Shown here in pieces: positions 1-10,166 of a stretch of DNA of 50,477 bases. A model generated the notes under the pieces. That model was not told where the DNA came from. It was given only the letters and a program-made list of their open reading frames with translations, and did no database searches. Location: positions 1 to 50,477 of the forward strand of contig NZ_AKIV01000086.1 of assembly GCF_000282655.1 (NCBI RefSeq), given 5' to 3'. The DNA comes from Polaromonas sp. CF318 (GTDB lineage Bacteria; Pseudomonadota; Gammaproteobacteria; Burkholderiales; Burkholderiaceae_C). Position numbers and translations under genes: made by a program. Position 1 is the stretch's first letter. Each line of letters begins with the position of its first letter.

Positions 1-11
1 CCGCAGATCGC

Positions 12-1301
12 TCACCCGCCACCCGCCTGCGAAATCACCGTGCGCTCAATCACCCGGTCGTCGCCCAGCACGATCAGCGCGAACAGCAGCTCGCCCAGGT
101 TGGCCGCCAGTGCGGTCTTGCGCGCCAGCAGCGGCGTGGCCTGCGGGTTGAGCACCACGAAGTCGGCCTCGCAGCCGGGCTGCAGGTTGCCCACCACGCC
201 TTCCAGCCCCAGCGCACGCGCCGCGCCCGCCGTGTGCTGCCACCACAGCTGCTGCGGCGAGAGCGACAGGCCCGGCTTGGTCTGCCCTTCGCGGCCCACG
301 TAATAGGCAGCCAGCATGGTGTGGAAGGGACTGAAGGAGGTGCCGCCGCCCACGTCGCTGGCCAGGCCGTAGGGATACCCGATGCGCTCGGCGCCCTCGT
401 AGTCAAAAAAACCGCTGCCCAGGAACAGGTTGCTGGTCGGGCTGACGGCCGCGGCCGTGCCGGTGGCGCGCATCAGCGCGCGGTCCTCGTCGTCGATGTG
501 AATGCAATGGGCATAGACGGCACGCGGGCGCAGCAGGCCGAACTGCTCATAGACACTCAAATAGCTGCGCGCCTCGGGATACAGGCGGCGCACCCAGGCG
601 ATCTCGTCCTTGTTCTCGGCGACGTGGGACTGTATCCAGACGTCGGGGTATTTGGCGGCCAGCTCGCCGGCCCCGCGCAGCTGGGCTTCGCTGCAGCTGG
701 GCACAAAGCGCGGCGTGATCGCATAGCCCAGCCGGTCCACGCCGTGCCAGCGCTGGATCAGCGCCTCGGTGTCGATGAGGCTTTGCGCGGTCTCGTCGCG
801 CACGCCCTCGGGCGAATTCTGGTCCATCAGGCATTTGCCGGTCATCAGGCGCAGGCTGCGCTTTTGCGCTTCGCTGAACAGCGCATTGACGGATGCGGGA
901 TGCGAGGTGGCAAAAGCCAGCGCGGTGGTGACGCCGTTGCGCAGCAGCTCGTCAAGGAAAAACCCGGCGGCCTCCGCACTGTGCCCCGTGCCCGAGAAGC
1001 GGCTTTCCTCGGGAAAGGTGTAATTTTCCAGCCACGGCAGCAGGCCTTCGGCCGGCGAGCCGATCACGTCGAGCTGCGGGTAGTGGATGTGCATGTCCAC
1101 AAAACCCGGCGCGATGATGCGGCCCGGCAGGTGTTCGGTGGGGACTTCGGCAAAGCGCGCGGCCAGGGCCTGGTAACTGCCCACGGCCTGCACCACCTGA
1201 CGCCCTTGCCCGTCCGGGCCCACCACCAGCAGGCCGTCGGCCTCGTAGGCGGCCTGGGCGGGGCCGGTGAAATACAGGAGGGCGGCGCGGTAGGCTTTCA
1301 T
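12..1301 (-). CDS. guaD: Guanine deaminase
   Basis: This 429-residue amidohydrolase converts guanine to xanthine plus ammonia in the cytosol. The metal-binding signature PGFVDMHIHYPQ lies near residues 65-76. Further family motifs follow: a histidine in QSHVAENKDE, the histidines of YAHCIHIDDED and the late aspartate in LASDVGGGTSFS. Length and motif order fit bacterial GuaD. The ATG at 1301 starts MKAYRAALLYFTG, where homologues begin; a GTG ten codons upstream leaves the same frame open but adds an unlikely extension. Within the window it belongs functionally with xdhAB, xdhC, puuD and the adenine deaminase, all purine catabolism. It is transcribed alone, downstream of queD on the same strand with a 117-base gap. 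Confidence 0.93.
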   Translation of the reverse strand: MKAYRAALLYFTGPAQAAYEADGLLVVGPDGQGRQVVQAVGSYQALAARFAEVPTEHLPGRIIAPGFVDMHIHYPQLDVIGSPAEGLLPWLENYTFPEESRFSGTGHSAEAAGFFLDELLRNGVTTALAFATSHPASVNALFSEAQKRSLRLMTGKCLMDQNSPEGVRDETAQSLIDTEALIQRWHGVDRLGYAITPRFVPSCSEAQLRGAGELAAKYPDVWIQSHVAENKDEIAWVRRLYPEARSYLSVYEQFGLLRPRAVYAHCIHIDDEDRALMRATGTAAAVSPTSNLFLGSGFFDYEGAERIGYPYGLASDVGGGTSFSPFHTMLAAYYVGREGQTKPGLSLSPQQLWWQHTAGAARALGLEGVVGNLQPGCEADFVVLNPQATPLLARKTALAANLGELLFALIVLGDDRVIERTVISQAGGG

Positions 1302-1418
1302 GGGGGCTAGGTTACCGCAGCATATGCGCACCGCGATATGTAAAACGCGATAAGGTGTATCGGACGCTACCGGCCCTCACCCTGCCCCTCCTCCAGGGAG
1401 AGAGGGAACAGGAACGAC

Positions 1419-1808
1419 TCAGCGGCTCACGCGGCAGCCATCGCCCAGCGAGGCGCGCCACACGCGCACGGACGTCAGCCCCGGCAGGCGGGCGTCCAGC
1501 TTGCGGAAAATGAACTGGCAGAGGTTTTCCAGCGTGGGCGGGCCCAGGTCTTTCACGTCGTCGAGCAGGTGGTGGTCCAGCTCCTCGCGCAGCACGGCGA
1601 TTTCGCGCCGCACCAGGCCCAGGTCCATGACCATGCCGGTGGCGGCGTCGGGCTCGCCGGCCACAAACACCTCGGCGTTGTAGGTGTGGCCGTGCACGCG
1701 CTTGCTGCCTTCGGCCTCGATGGCGCGCTTGAGCGTGTGGGCCGCGTCAAAGTAAAAAGTCTGGCTGATCTCGCAGCGCATGGGTGGGTGTGGGGATGCT
1801 TGCTTCAT
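1419..1808 (-). CDS. queD: QueD-like 6-carboxytetrahydropterin synthase, Cys replaced by Ser
   Basis: This 129-residue protein of the PTPS/QueD fold is expected to convert dihydroneopterin triphosphate to 6-carboxytetrahydropterin, the second step of 7-deazaguanine (queuosine) synthesis. The zinc histidines are visible: His24 in FDAAHTL, and His39 and His41 in VHGHTYN; the LDHHLLDD segment is also present. The start at 1808 gives an ATGA overlap with the queE stop, so the two are probably translationally coupled. Oddity: the catalytic cysteine of the CxxxHGH motif is a serine here (SKRVHGH, Ser35), and the C-terminal glutamate that anchors the pterin in E. coli QueD is not obvious (the tail reads WRASLGDGCR). 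I recall similar Ser variants in other betaproteobacteria, so it may be a subfamily rather than a dead enzyme. The family is certain; the exact activity is less so. Confidence 0.85.
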   Translation of the reverse strand: MKQASPHPPMRCEISQTFYFDAAHTLKRAIEAEGSKRVHGHTYNAEVFVAGEPDAATGMVMDLGLVRREIAVLREELDHHLLDDVKDLGPPTLENLCQFIFRKLDARLPGLTSVRVWRASLGDGCRVSR

Positions 1809-2440
1809 CGTATGCCCGTGATCTTGTGGGTCTGCAGGCTGAGCCGCCAGGCCGGGCGCTCCATGCACAGCTGTATGCAGGTTTCGGTGTTCTGCTGCCT
1901 TTGCGGGTTGTCCATGGGCTGCAGGTAGCGGTGCGTGAAATCGGCGGCTTCGAGCTCGGCAAGGTCAAAGCTGGGCTGGGGCCAGACCACCTTCAATTCC
2001 TGGCCCGCGCGCTGCACCCAGGGCGCGCCGGCCTTGGGGCTCACGCAAATCCAGTCAATGCCCTCGGGCGCGGCAATGGTGCCGTTGGTTTCGACCGCGA
2101 TCTGGAAGCCGCGCGCATGCAGCGCCGCAATCAGCTCCACATCGACCTGCAGCAGCGGCTCGCCGCCCGTCATCACCACAAAGCGGTGGGCATTGTCGCC
2201 GGCCGGCCACTGTGCGGCAATGCGGTCAGCCAAGGCCTCCGCATCGGCGAACTTGCCGCCCAGCGTGCCATCAGTGCCCACAAAGTCGGTGTCGCAAAAC
2301 TGGCAGACGGCCGTGGCGCGGTCCTGCTCGCGGCCCGACCAGAGGTTGCAACCGGCAAAGCGGCAAAACACCGCGGGCCGCCCGGCATTGGCGCCCTCGC
2401 CCTGCAGCGTGTAGAAAATTTCCTTGACCTGGTAGCTCAT
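1805..2440 (-). CDS. queE: 7-carboxy-7-deazaguanine synthase (radical SAM)
   Basis: QueE rearranges 6-carboxytetrahydropterin to 7-carboxy-7-deazaguanine with S-adenosylmethionine and a [4Fe-4S] cluster. The 211-residue protein opens with the typical EIFYTLQGEGANAGRPAVF. The cluster cysteines Cys31, Cys46 and Cys49 are spaced CX14CX2C, the widened motif known from Burkholderia QueE rather than the standard CX3CX2C. The SAM-binding MTGGEPLLQ and the ETNGT and VSPK segments follow in order. The ATG at 2440 was chosen because MSYQVKEIFYTLQGEG is the conserved N-terminus; the frame stays open for 25 more codons upstream without similarity. It is the first gene of queE-queD. queC is not in the window. 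Confidence 0.93.
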   Translation of the reverse strand: MSYQVKEIFYTLQGEGANAGRPAVFCRFAGCNLWSGREQDRATAVCQFCDTDFVGTDGTLGGKFADAEALADRIAAQWPAGDNAHRFVVMTGGEPLLQVDVELIAALHARGFQIAVETNGTIAAPEGIDWICVSPKAGAPWVQRAGQELKVVWPQPSFDLAELEAADFTHRYLQPMDNPQRQQNTETCIQLCMERPAWRLSLQTHKITGIR

Positions 2441-2677
2441 GGCGCGGCCTGTGCAGGCATCTGCGAGTGCAAGATCGAAGGGGGAGCGGAAGAAATAAAA
2501 CAAGCGCCCACACAAGCCGAAAGACCGGGGGTCGCGAGGTTTTTATACATGGTGGTCCTCTACATGGCCCCGGAAGAAACACAATGCGGGCGCGCCGGGA
2601 CAGCACGCTGAAGGCCCTGATTTTACCGGTTCAGCAACCGGGGCGGAATTTCAGGGGATTTGCGGCCCGGCCGGGCC

Positions 2678-3562
2678 TCAGGGCACAGGCATCTCGCGCG
2701 CCTGCTGCTGCAGCCAGCCGCAAAAGCTGTCCAGCCGCGCATGCGGCCCGGCACGGCGCCTGGCCACGTATTGGTAGGCGCTTTCCTCAAAGCCCAACGG
2801 CGCCACCAGGCGGCCGGCACGCAGGTCGTCCATCACCAGGTGCCAGGGCGCGATGCAGACGCCCAGCCCGCCCACCGCGGCCTCCAGCGTGAAGTAATAG
2901 TGCTCAAAGGCCGGGCCGTCCTGCGCCGGAAAGCCCGCGTCGCGTGACTCGCACCAGGTACGCCACGCGTCGGGCCGCGTGCGGGTGTGCAGCAACGGCA
3001 GGCCCGCCAGGTCCTGGGGCTGGCGCACAGCCGCCCTGGCCGCCAGCGCGGGCGCCATGACCGGTCCCAGGCGCTCCACAAACAGCGGCAGCAAGCTGGC
3101 CGAGGCCTGGCTGCCGCGGTCGGCGACCGTGATGACGAGGTCGTAACGGTCGCGGTCCAGGTCCGGCGCCTGCTCGGCCGCGCTGAGGCGGACCTCGGTA
3201 CCGGGGTGCAGGGCGTTGAAGCCGTACAGGCGCGGAATCAACCATTTGACGGTGAAAGTGCTGAAGCAGCACACGTCCAGCGTTCCGGCCTCGCCGCTGC
3301 GCACTTCGCGCACCGCCGCCTCCATCTGGTCCATCGCGGCGGACAGCGCCGGCCACAGCGAGGCGCCGGCGGCTGTCAGCTGCGGCTTGTTTTTGGCGCC
3401 CTCGAACAGCACCACGCCCAGCGCCTGTTCGAGTTGCCGCACCTGCCGGCTGATCGCGCCTGGCGTGACCGACAGCTCCTCGGCGGCGGCCGTCATGCGG
3501 CCCAGCCGGGCGGCGGCCTCAAAGGCGCGCAAGGCATTCAGGGGTGGAAGGCGGCGCTTCAT
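2678..3562 (-). CDS. LysR-family transcriptional regulator (GcvA-like)
   Basis: A 294-residue LysR regulator. The N-terminal winged helix-turn-helix (about residues 6-65) starts RRLPPLNALRAFEAAARLG and contains AAEELSVTPGAISRQVRQLE. A periplasmic-binding-protein-like effector domain (about 92-290) follows. The PPLNALRAFEAAARLG start is typical of the GcvA/AmpR-like branch. It is divergent from the tautomerase gene at 3691 across a 128-base gap and may control that gene and itself. The effector cannot be read from the sequence. The 237 bases between this gene's stop and the queE start hold no gene or repeat that I can support. Confidence 0.88.
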   Translation of the reverse strand: MKRRLPPLNALRAFEAAARLGRMTAAAEELSVTPGAISRQVRQLEQALGVVLFEGAKNKPQLTAAGASLWPALSAAMDQMEAAVREVRSGEAGTLDVCCFSTFTVKWLIPRLYGFNALHPGTEVRLSAAEQAPDLDRDRYDLVITVADRGSQASASLLPLFVERLGPVMAPALAARAAVRQPQDLAGLPLLHTRTRPDAWRTWCESRDAGFPAQDGPAFEHYYFTLEAAVGGLGVCIAPWHLVMDDLRAGRLVAPLGFEESAYQYVARRRAGPHARLDSFCGWLQQQAREMPVP

Positions 3563-3690
3563 GATGTGAGTTTATGACACATACATCATGCCAAGAAATC
3601 GTTTGGCCAATCCAGGCCTTCCCGCCAAAATTCGCGGTAACTTGGCACACGGCAATTCGCCGAGACCGGCTTTAATTGAGGAAAGATCAC

Positions 3691-4095
3691 ATGCCTTTTA
3701 TCCGCACCCACGTCCACCAGAGCACCAGCCCCGAACACCGGCAAGGCATCGTCATGGGCATACACCAGGCCCTGGTCGACAGCATAGGCATGCCCGAGGA
3801 CGAGCTCTTCAACATGGTGAACGACTACGGCGCGGGGCAGTTTTTCTTCGACCGGACTTTCAACGGCATGGCGCGTTCGGAGCGGCCGGTGGTCGTCGAG
3901 ATCACGCTGCGGCGCGGCCGCAGCGATGCGATGAAACGCGCGCTTTACGCGGCCATCGCGCGCAATTTAAAAGCCAATGCCGGCGTGGCGCCCGACGATG
4001 TTTTCATCTTCATGCACGAGAACGACTACTCGGACTGGTCGGTGGGCGGCGGCAAGTTCGCCATGGCGCTGGTGCAGCAGCGCGGCCCGGGCTGA
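3691..4095 (+). CDS. Tautomerase-superfamily protein
   Basis: A 134-residue protein of the tautomerase superfamily (Tautomerase_2-like, about twice the length of 4-oxalocrotonate tautomerase). The start at 3691 is decided by MPFIRTHVH: these enzymes use the proline exposed after removal of Met1 as catalytic base. A Shine-Dalgarno GAGGAAAG lies at 3678-3685 with suitable spacing. The internal VVVEITLRRGRS and VFIFMHENDYSDWS segments resemble the second beta-alpha-beta unit of the family. The natural substrate is unknown; relatives act on unsaturated oxo-acids or halogenated acrylates. It is divergent from a LysR gene and convergent with the MFS gene at 4107. Confidence 0.85.
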   Translation: MPFIRTHVHQSTSPEHRQGIVMGIHQALVDSIGMPEDELFNMVNDYGAGQFFFDRTFNGMARSERPVVVEITLRRGRSDAMKRALYAAIARNLKANAGVAPDDVFIFMHENDYSDWSVGGGKFAMALVQQRGPG

Positions 4096-4106
4096 AAGAA
4101 AACGAC

Positions 4107-5396
4107 CTACTTGCCCGCGACGATCTGGCCGGACGGCAGCGGTGGCAACACCGGATAGGACCTGGCCATCCACAGGTAGAGGCCGGCGCCCACGAGCAAC
4201 GTGGCGGCGGCGATCTCCAGCGACAGCGTAAAGCCCGCGCCCGCATTGGGCGTGTGGCGCAGCAGCACGGCCACCAGCGGCGGGCCCAGGATCTGGCCGA
4301 CGCCGTAGGTGGCGGTCAGCAGGCCCATAAAACTCGCGGCCGTGGCGGGCTTGAGGCGGCGCACTTCCTGCATCGCAAAAAAAGTGATGGCGGTAAATGG
4401 GATACCCAGCATCAGGCTGCCAATGGCAAAGCCCGCGAGGCTGGGGCTCCAGAGGCTGGCCGCGATGCCCAGGGCCTGCAAAAAGTAGCAGCCCGCCAGC
4501 AGCAGGCGGAAATCCTTGCCCGGCGGCAGGCGCGTGGCCAGCAGCGCGCCAATCATCACGCCCAGGCCGAAGATGGGCCAGAACATGTCCAGCCAGGGCG
4601 AGCCCGGCAAGGCCGCGCGCGCAATCACCGGCAAAAAGGTGGCGGTGATGATGTAGCCGAAACCGGCCAGGCCGTAGGCCAGCGTGAGCAGCGTCATCTC
4701 GGCCTGGCCGTGCTGGGGCGCCGCACCGGGCGAGGCCGCCGCACGCGGCGCCAGCGCGATCAGGCGCTCGTCGCCGCCGCGCAGGACGTGCCACACCAAG
4801 GCCGCCAGCACAAAGGACAGCGCACCAAACAGCATCCAGCCCGTAGCAGCCGTCCAGTGCCAGGCCACCATGCCGGTGGCGAACAGGCCGCTGACCACAA
4901 TACCGGCGCCCGGGCCGACGTAGATGATGCCGCCCATCGCGGGCACGCCACGCCTGGCCAGTTGCGAGAGGCACCAGCCCGAAGTGAACACAAACACCAC
5001 CGCGCTGGTCACACCCGCCGCAAAGCGCAGCAGCGGCCAGGCGGCGGGGAAATGCCAGCCCATCGCCAGCGTGAGCACGCCAGTGGCGAGCAGCCCGGCG
5101 CGCACCAGCGAGGAATAGGCCAGCGAAGGCAGCCATTTGAAGCGCGCCCACAGCCAGGGCTGCAGCGTGCAGAGAATCGCGCCCAGCATGTAGCCGAAGT
5201 AATTGGCGCTGGCCAGCCAGCTGGCCGTGGGCAGGTCGACCACGCCGTCGCTGAGCATCATGGGCAGGAGCGGCGTGAAGGCAAAGCGGCCTATGCCCAT
5301 GGCGACTGCCAGTGCCACCAGCCCGGCCAGTGCGATGGGCCAGGCGCCGTGGGGGGTAGGAGGAGACTCTTGATGCGGCTGCGATGTGGAGGCCAT
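4107..5396 (-). CDS. YbfB/YjiJ-type MFS transporter
   Basis: A 429-residue inner-membrane transporter with about 12 predicted helices. After a short polar N-terminus (about 20 residues) the first helix reads PIALAGLVALAVAMGIGRFAF, and the motif GIGRFAFTPLLPMML is the hallmark of the YbfB/YjiJ (MFS_4) family. No substrate can be inferred from sequence. It converges with the tautomerase gene, leaving 11 bases between the two stop codons. Its upstream side carries a palindromic repeat (5512-5685). Confidence 0.86.
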   Translation of the reverse strand: MASTSQPHQESPPTPHGAWPIALAGLVALAVAMGIGRFAFTPLLPMMLSDGVVDLPTASWLASANYFGYMLGAILCTLQPWLWARFKWLPSLAYSSLVRAGLLATGVLTLAMGWHFPAAWPLLRFAAGVTSAVVFVFTSGWCLSQLARRGVPAMGGIIYVGPGAGIVVSGLFATGMVAWHWTAATGWMLFGALSFVLAALVWHVLRGGDERLIALAPRAAASPGAAPQHGQAEMTLLTLAYGLAGFGYIITATFLPVIARAALPGSPWLDMFWPIFGLGVMIGALLATRLPPGKDFRLLLAGCYFLQALGIAASLWSPSLAGFAIGSLMLGIPFTAITFFAMQEVRRLKPATAASFMGLLTATYGVGQILGPPLVAVLLRHTPNAGAGFTLSLEIAAATLLVGAGLYLWMARSYPVLPPLPSGQIVAGK

Positions 5397-5511
5397 GCCC
5401 GGGGTCCTTGCTTGCTTCAGGGTTCTACCCGGATCATACGTTTGGACCGTCGTCCAGGCTGGTGCCGGGCCGAATAACCCCCGGGGAACCTGGATCCGCA
5501 GAGTTGAAACC

Positions 5512-5685
5512 TTATCCGCAGATTACGCAGATTTCCGCAGATTGAAGACAGGAGATTTGTATTCAAGACGCCACCTCAGTTCCCTGCGATGGACACACAA
5601 CCTTCCATCACATTTTTCTTCATCTGCGGAAATCTGCGTAATCTGCGGATAAATCATCTGCGGAATAAATAATCTGCGGATAAAG
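5512..5685. repeat. Palindromic intergenic repeat, copy A
   Basis: This fills most of the gap between the adenine deaminase stop and the MFS start. The left arm (5512-5549) has three units of the form (A/T)CCGCAGATT or ACGCAGATT. The right arm (about 5617-5653) is its near-perfect reverse complement over about 36 bases, with a 67-base spacer. Two extra right-hand units follow to 5685. The spacer contains ATTTGTATTCAAGAC, close to the loops of copies B and C. Related copies lie at 17665-17757, 24122-24210 and 43593-43774. Confidence 0.85.
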
Positions 5686-5695
5686 ACCGCGGCGC

Positions 5696-8042
<2,347 letters not shown>

Positions 8043-8133
8043 GTCATCTCGCTTTCGTGGAAGGAAGGTGAAGAAAGTAAAACAGGGTGCGCTTGAAAAA
8101 TGCAATTATGCGGCGGAAACCCAGGACAGGTCC

Positions 8134-9054
8134 TCAGGCCCCGGGGTAAAACGGCTTGCCGATGGAGCTGGGCATGTTGACGCGAATCCACAGCGGGTTG
8201 CGCGAGATCAGCACCAGCACCACGATGGTCGCCAGGTAGGGCAGCATGCTCAAAAACTGCGTGGGCACGTTCACGCCCAGGCTTTGCAGGTGGAATTGCA
8301 GCATGGTCACCCCGCCGAACAGGTAAGCCCCAAGCAACACCCGTGCCGGGCGCCAGGTGGCAAAGGTGGTGAGCGCCAGCGCGATCCAGCCCTTGCCGGC
8401 AATCATGCCCTCGACCCACAAAGGCGTGTAGGCCACCGACACATAGGCGCCGGCCAGGCCGCAGAGCGCGCCGCCGGCCACCACGGCGGCCAGCCGTATG
8501 CGCCGCACCGGGTAACCCAGCGCATGCGCCGATTCGGGGCTTTCGCCGACCGAGCGCAGCACCAGGCCGGCGCGCGTGCGGTACAAAAACCAGACCAGCC
8601 CGGCCGTCAGCGCCATCGCGATATAGACCATGGGATGCTGGCGGAACAGCGCCGGGCCCAGCAGCGGGACGTCGGCCAGGAAGGGAATCGGGTACTGCGG
8701 CTGCTCGGGCAGTTTTTCCTGCACGTACCTGATGCCGGCAAAGGCCGAAAAGCCCGCGCCAAAGAGGCTCAGCGCCAGGCCGGTCGCGTACTGGTTGGTG
8801 TTGAGCCAGATCACCAGTACGCCAAAGATGGCCGCCAGGAAGGCCCCCGCCGCCATGCCGGCCGCAAAGCCCAGCCAGCTGTTGCCGGTGTGCACCACGG
8901 TGGCAAAGCCGGCGATCGCGGCGCACAGCATCATGCCCTCGGCACCCAGGTTGACGATGCCGGCTTTTTCGTTGATGAGCAGGCCCAGGGCCGCGATGGC
9001 CAGCACGGTGCCCGCGCTCAGCGTCGCGGCGATCAGCAGTGCGGTGGAATCCAT
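8134..9054 (-). CDS. ABC transporter permease (nucleoside/BMP type, second)
   Basis: A 306-residue integral membrane permease of the BPD_transp_2 family, related to YufQ/NupQ. The N-terminus ALGLLINEKAGIVNLGAEGMM is the family hallmark (NEKAG and NLG.EG). About eight hydrophobic segments follow. The ATG at 9054 overlaps the stop of the preceding permease as TGATG, giving translational coupling and fixing the start. It would form the heterodimeric channel with the 9054-10166 product. Confidence 0.92.
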   Translation of the reverse strand: MDSTALLIAATLSAGTVLAIAALGLLINEKAGIVNLGAEGMMLCAAIAGFATVVHTGNSWLGFAAGMAAGAFLAAIFGVLVIWLNTNQYATGLALSLFGAGFSAFAGIRYVQEKLPEQPQYPIPFLADVPLLGPALFRQHPMVYIAMALTAGLVWFLYRTRAGLVLRSVGESPESAHALGYPVRRIRLAAVVAGGALCGLAGAYVSVAYTPLWVEGMIAGKGWIALALTTFATWRPARVLLGAYLFGGVTMLQFHLQSLGVNVPTQFLSMLPYLATIVVLVLISRNPLWIRVNMPSSIGKPFYPGA

Positions 9055-10166
9055 CACTCGGCTCCTTTCAGGACTTCGGTAGACGGCGGCGTTGCCACCG
9101 GCATGGTGATGGGCCTGGCCAGCCTCAGGCGGTAGGCGATCAGGGTGTCGCAGGCCAGCAGGCTGAACAGCAGCAGGCCCTGGAACACGCCGGTGATGGA
9201 CTTGGGCAGGCCCAGGCGCGACTGCGCGAGCTCGCCGCCTATGTAAAACATGCTCATCAGGATGGCCGAGAACACCACGCCCACCGGGTGCAGCCGCCCC
9301 ACAAAGGCCACGATGATGGCGGCAAAGCCGTAGCCCGCCGGCACATAGGGTGTGAGCTGGCCTATGGGGCCGGCCACCTCCAACGCGCCGGCCAGGCCCG
9401 CCGCGCCGCCCGAAGTCAGCAAGGCCAGCCACAGCGCGCGGCGCGACGAAAAACCGGCGTAGCGCGCGGCCGCGGGCGCCAGGCCGCTGACTTCATGCCG
9501 GAAGCCCGCATAGGTGCGGAACAAAAACAGCCACAGCCCGGCCACGCCCAACAGCGCGAGCAGGATGCCGATGTTCACGCGCGAGCCCTGCATCAGCCGC
9601 GGGATCTGCGTCACGGCCTCAAAGGTCTTGGTCTGCGGGAAGTTGTAGCCGTTGGGATCCTTCCAGGGCCCGAAGACCAGGAAGTTGAGCACCATGTCGG
9701 CCACATAGACCAGCATCAGGCTGACCAGGATTTCATTGGCGTTGAAGCGGTCGCGCAGCAGAGCCGTGAGGCCGGCCCAGGCCATGCCGCCCGCGATGCC
9801 GGCCAGCAGGATGGCCGGAACAATCCAGGGGCCCGTGGTTTTTTCCGCCAGCAGCGCGATGCCGCCGGCCGCGATGGCACCCATGACGAACTGGCCTTCG
9901 GCGCCTATATTCCAGACATTGGAGCGAAAGCACACGGCCAGCCCCAGCGCGATGATGAGCAGCGGCGTGGCCTTGACCAGCAGTTCGCCGATGGCATAGG
10001 GCGACTTGATCGGCTCCCAGAAAAACACCTGCAGGCCCTTGACCGGGTCCTTGCCGAGGGCCACGAACAGCGCCACGCCAATCAGCACGGTGATCAGCAG
10101 GGCCAGCAGCGGCGAGGCATAGCTCCAGAAGGAGGACGGCTGGGGGCGGACTTCAAGCTGGGGCAT
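9054..10166 (-). CDS. ABC transporter permease (nucleoside/BMP type, first)
   Basis: A 370-residue permease of the BPD_transp_2 family (YufP/NupP-like). It starts with a polar stretch and a first helix around residues 18-38. The conserved segment TPLLIIALGLAVCFRSNVWNIGAEGQ lies near residues 66-91, with roughly nine to ten helices in total. The gene overlaps the ATPase gene by 14 bases at its start and the second permease by one base at its end, so the importer genes are tightly coupled. Confidence 0.92.
   Translation of the reverse strand: MPQLEVRPQPSSFWSYASPLLALLITVLIGVALFVALGKDPVKGLQVFFWEPIKSPYAIGELLVKATPLLIIALGLAVCFRSNVWNIGAEGQFVMGAIAAGGIALLAEKTTGPWIVPAILLAGIAGGMAWAGLTALLRDRFNANEILVSLMLVYVADMVLNFLVFGPWKDPNGYNFPQTKTFEAVTQIPRLMQGSRVNIGILLALLGVAGLWLFLFRTYAGFRHEVSGLAPAAARYAGFSSRRALWLALLTSGGAAGLAGALEVAGPIGQLTPYVPAGYGFAAIIVAFVGRLHPVGVVFSAILMSMFYIGGELAQSRLGLPKSITGVFQGLLLFSLLACDTLIAYRLRLARPITMPVATPPSTEVLKGAE

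Noticed and set aside
1379..1407. Terminator between queD and guaD
   Set aside because: CCCTCCTCCAGGGAGAGAGGG can form an imperfect hairpin, but there is no T-run; similar to a short repeat at 24210, so noted only there.
3588..5477. Long plus-strand frame of about 630 codons over the tautomerase and MFS genes
   Set aside because: It is antisense to the MFS gene, rich in Arg/Gln/His repeats and without domain similarity; a GC-driven shadow.
5512..5685. CRISPR array made of CGCAGATT units
   Set aside because: Units are contiguous, only 9-11 bases and arranged as inverted arms without unique spacers; no cas genes are present.
8043..8105. Extended start for the BMP lipoprotein
   Set aside because: It would bury the lipoprotein signal sequence 21 residues inside the protein.
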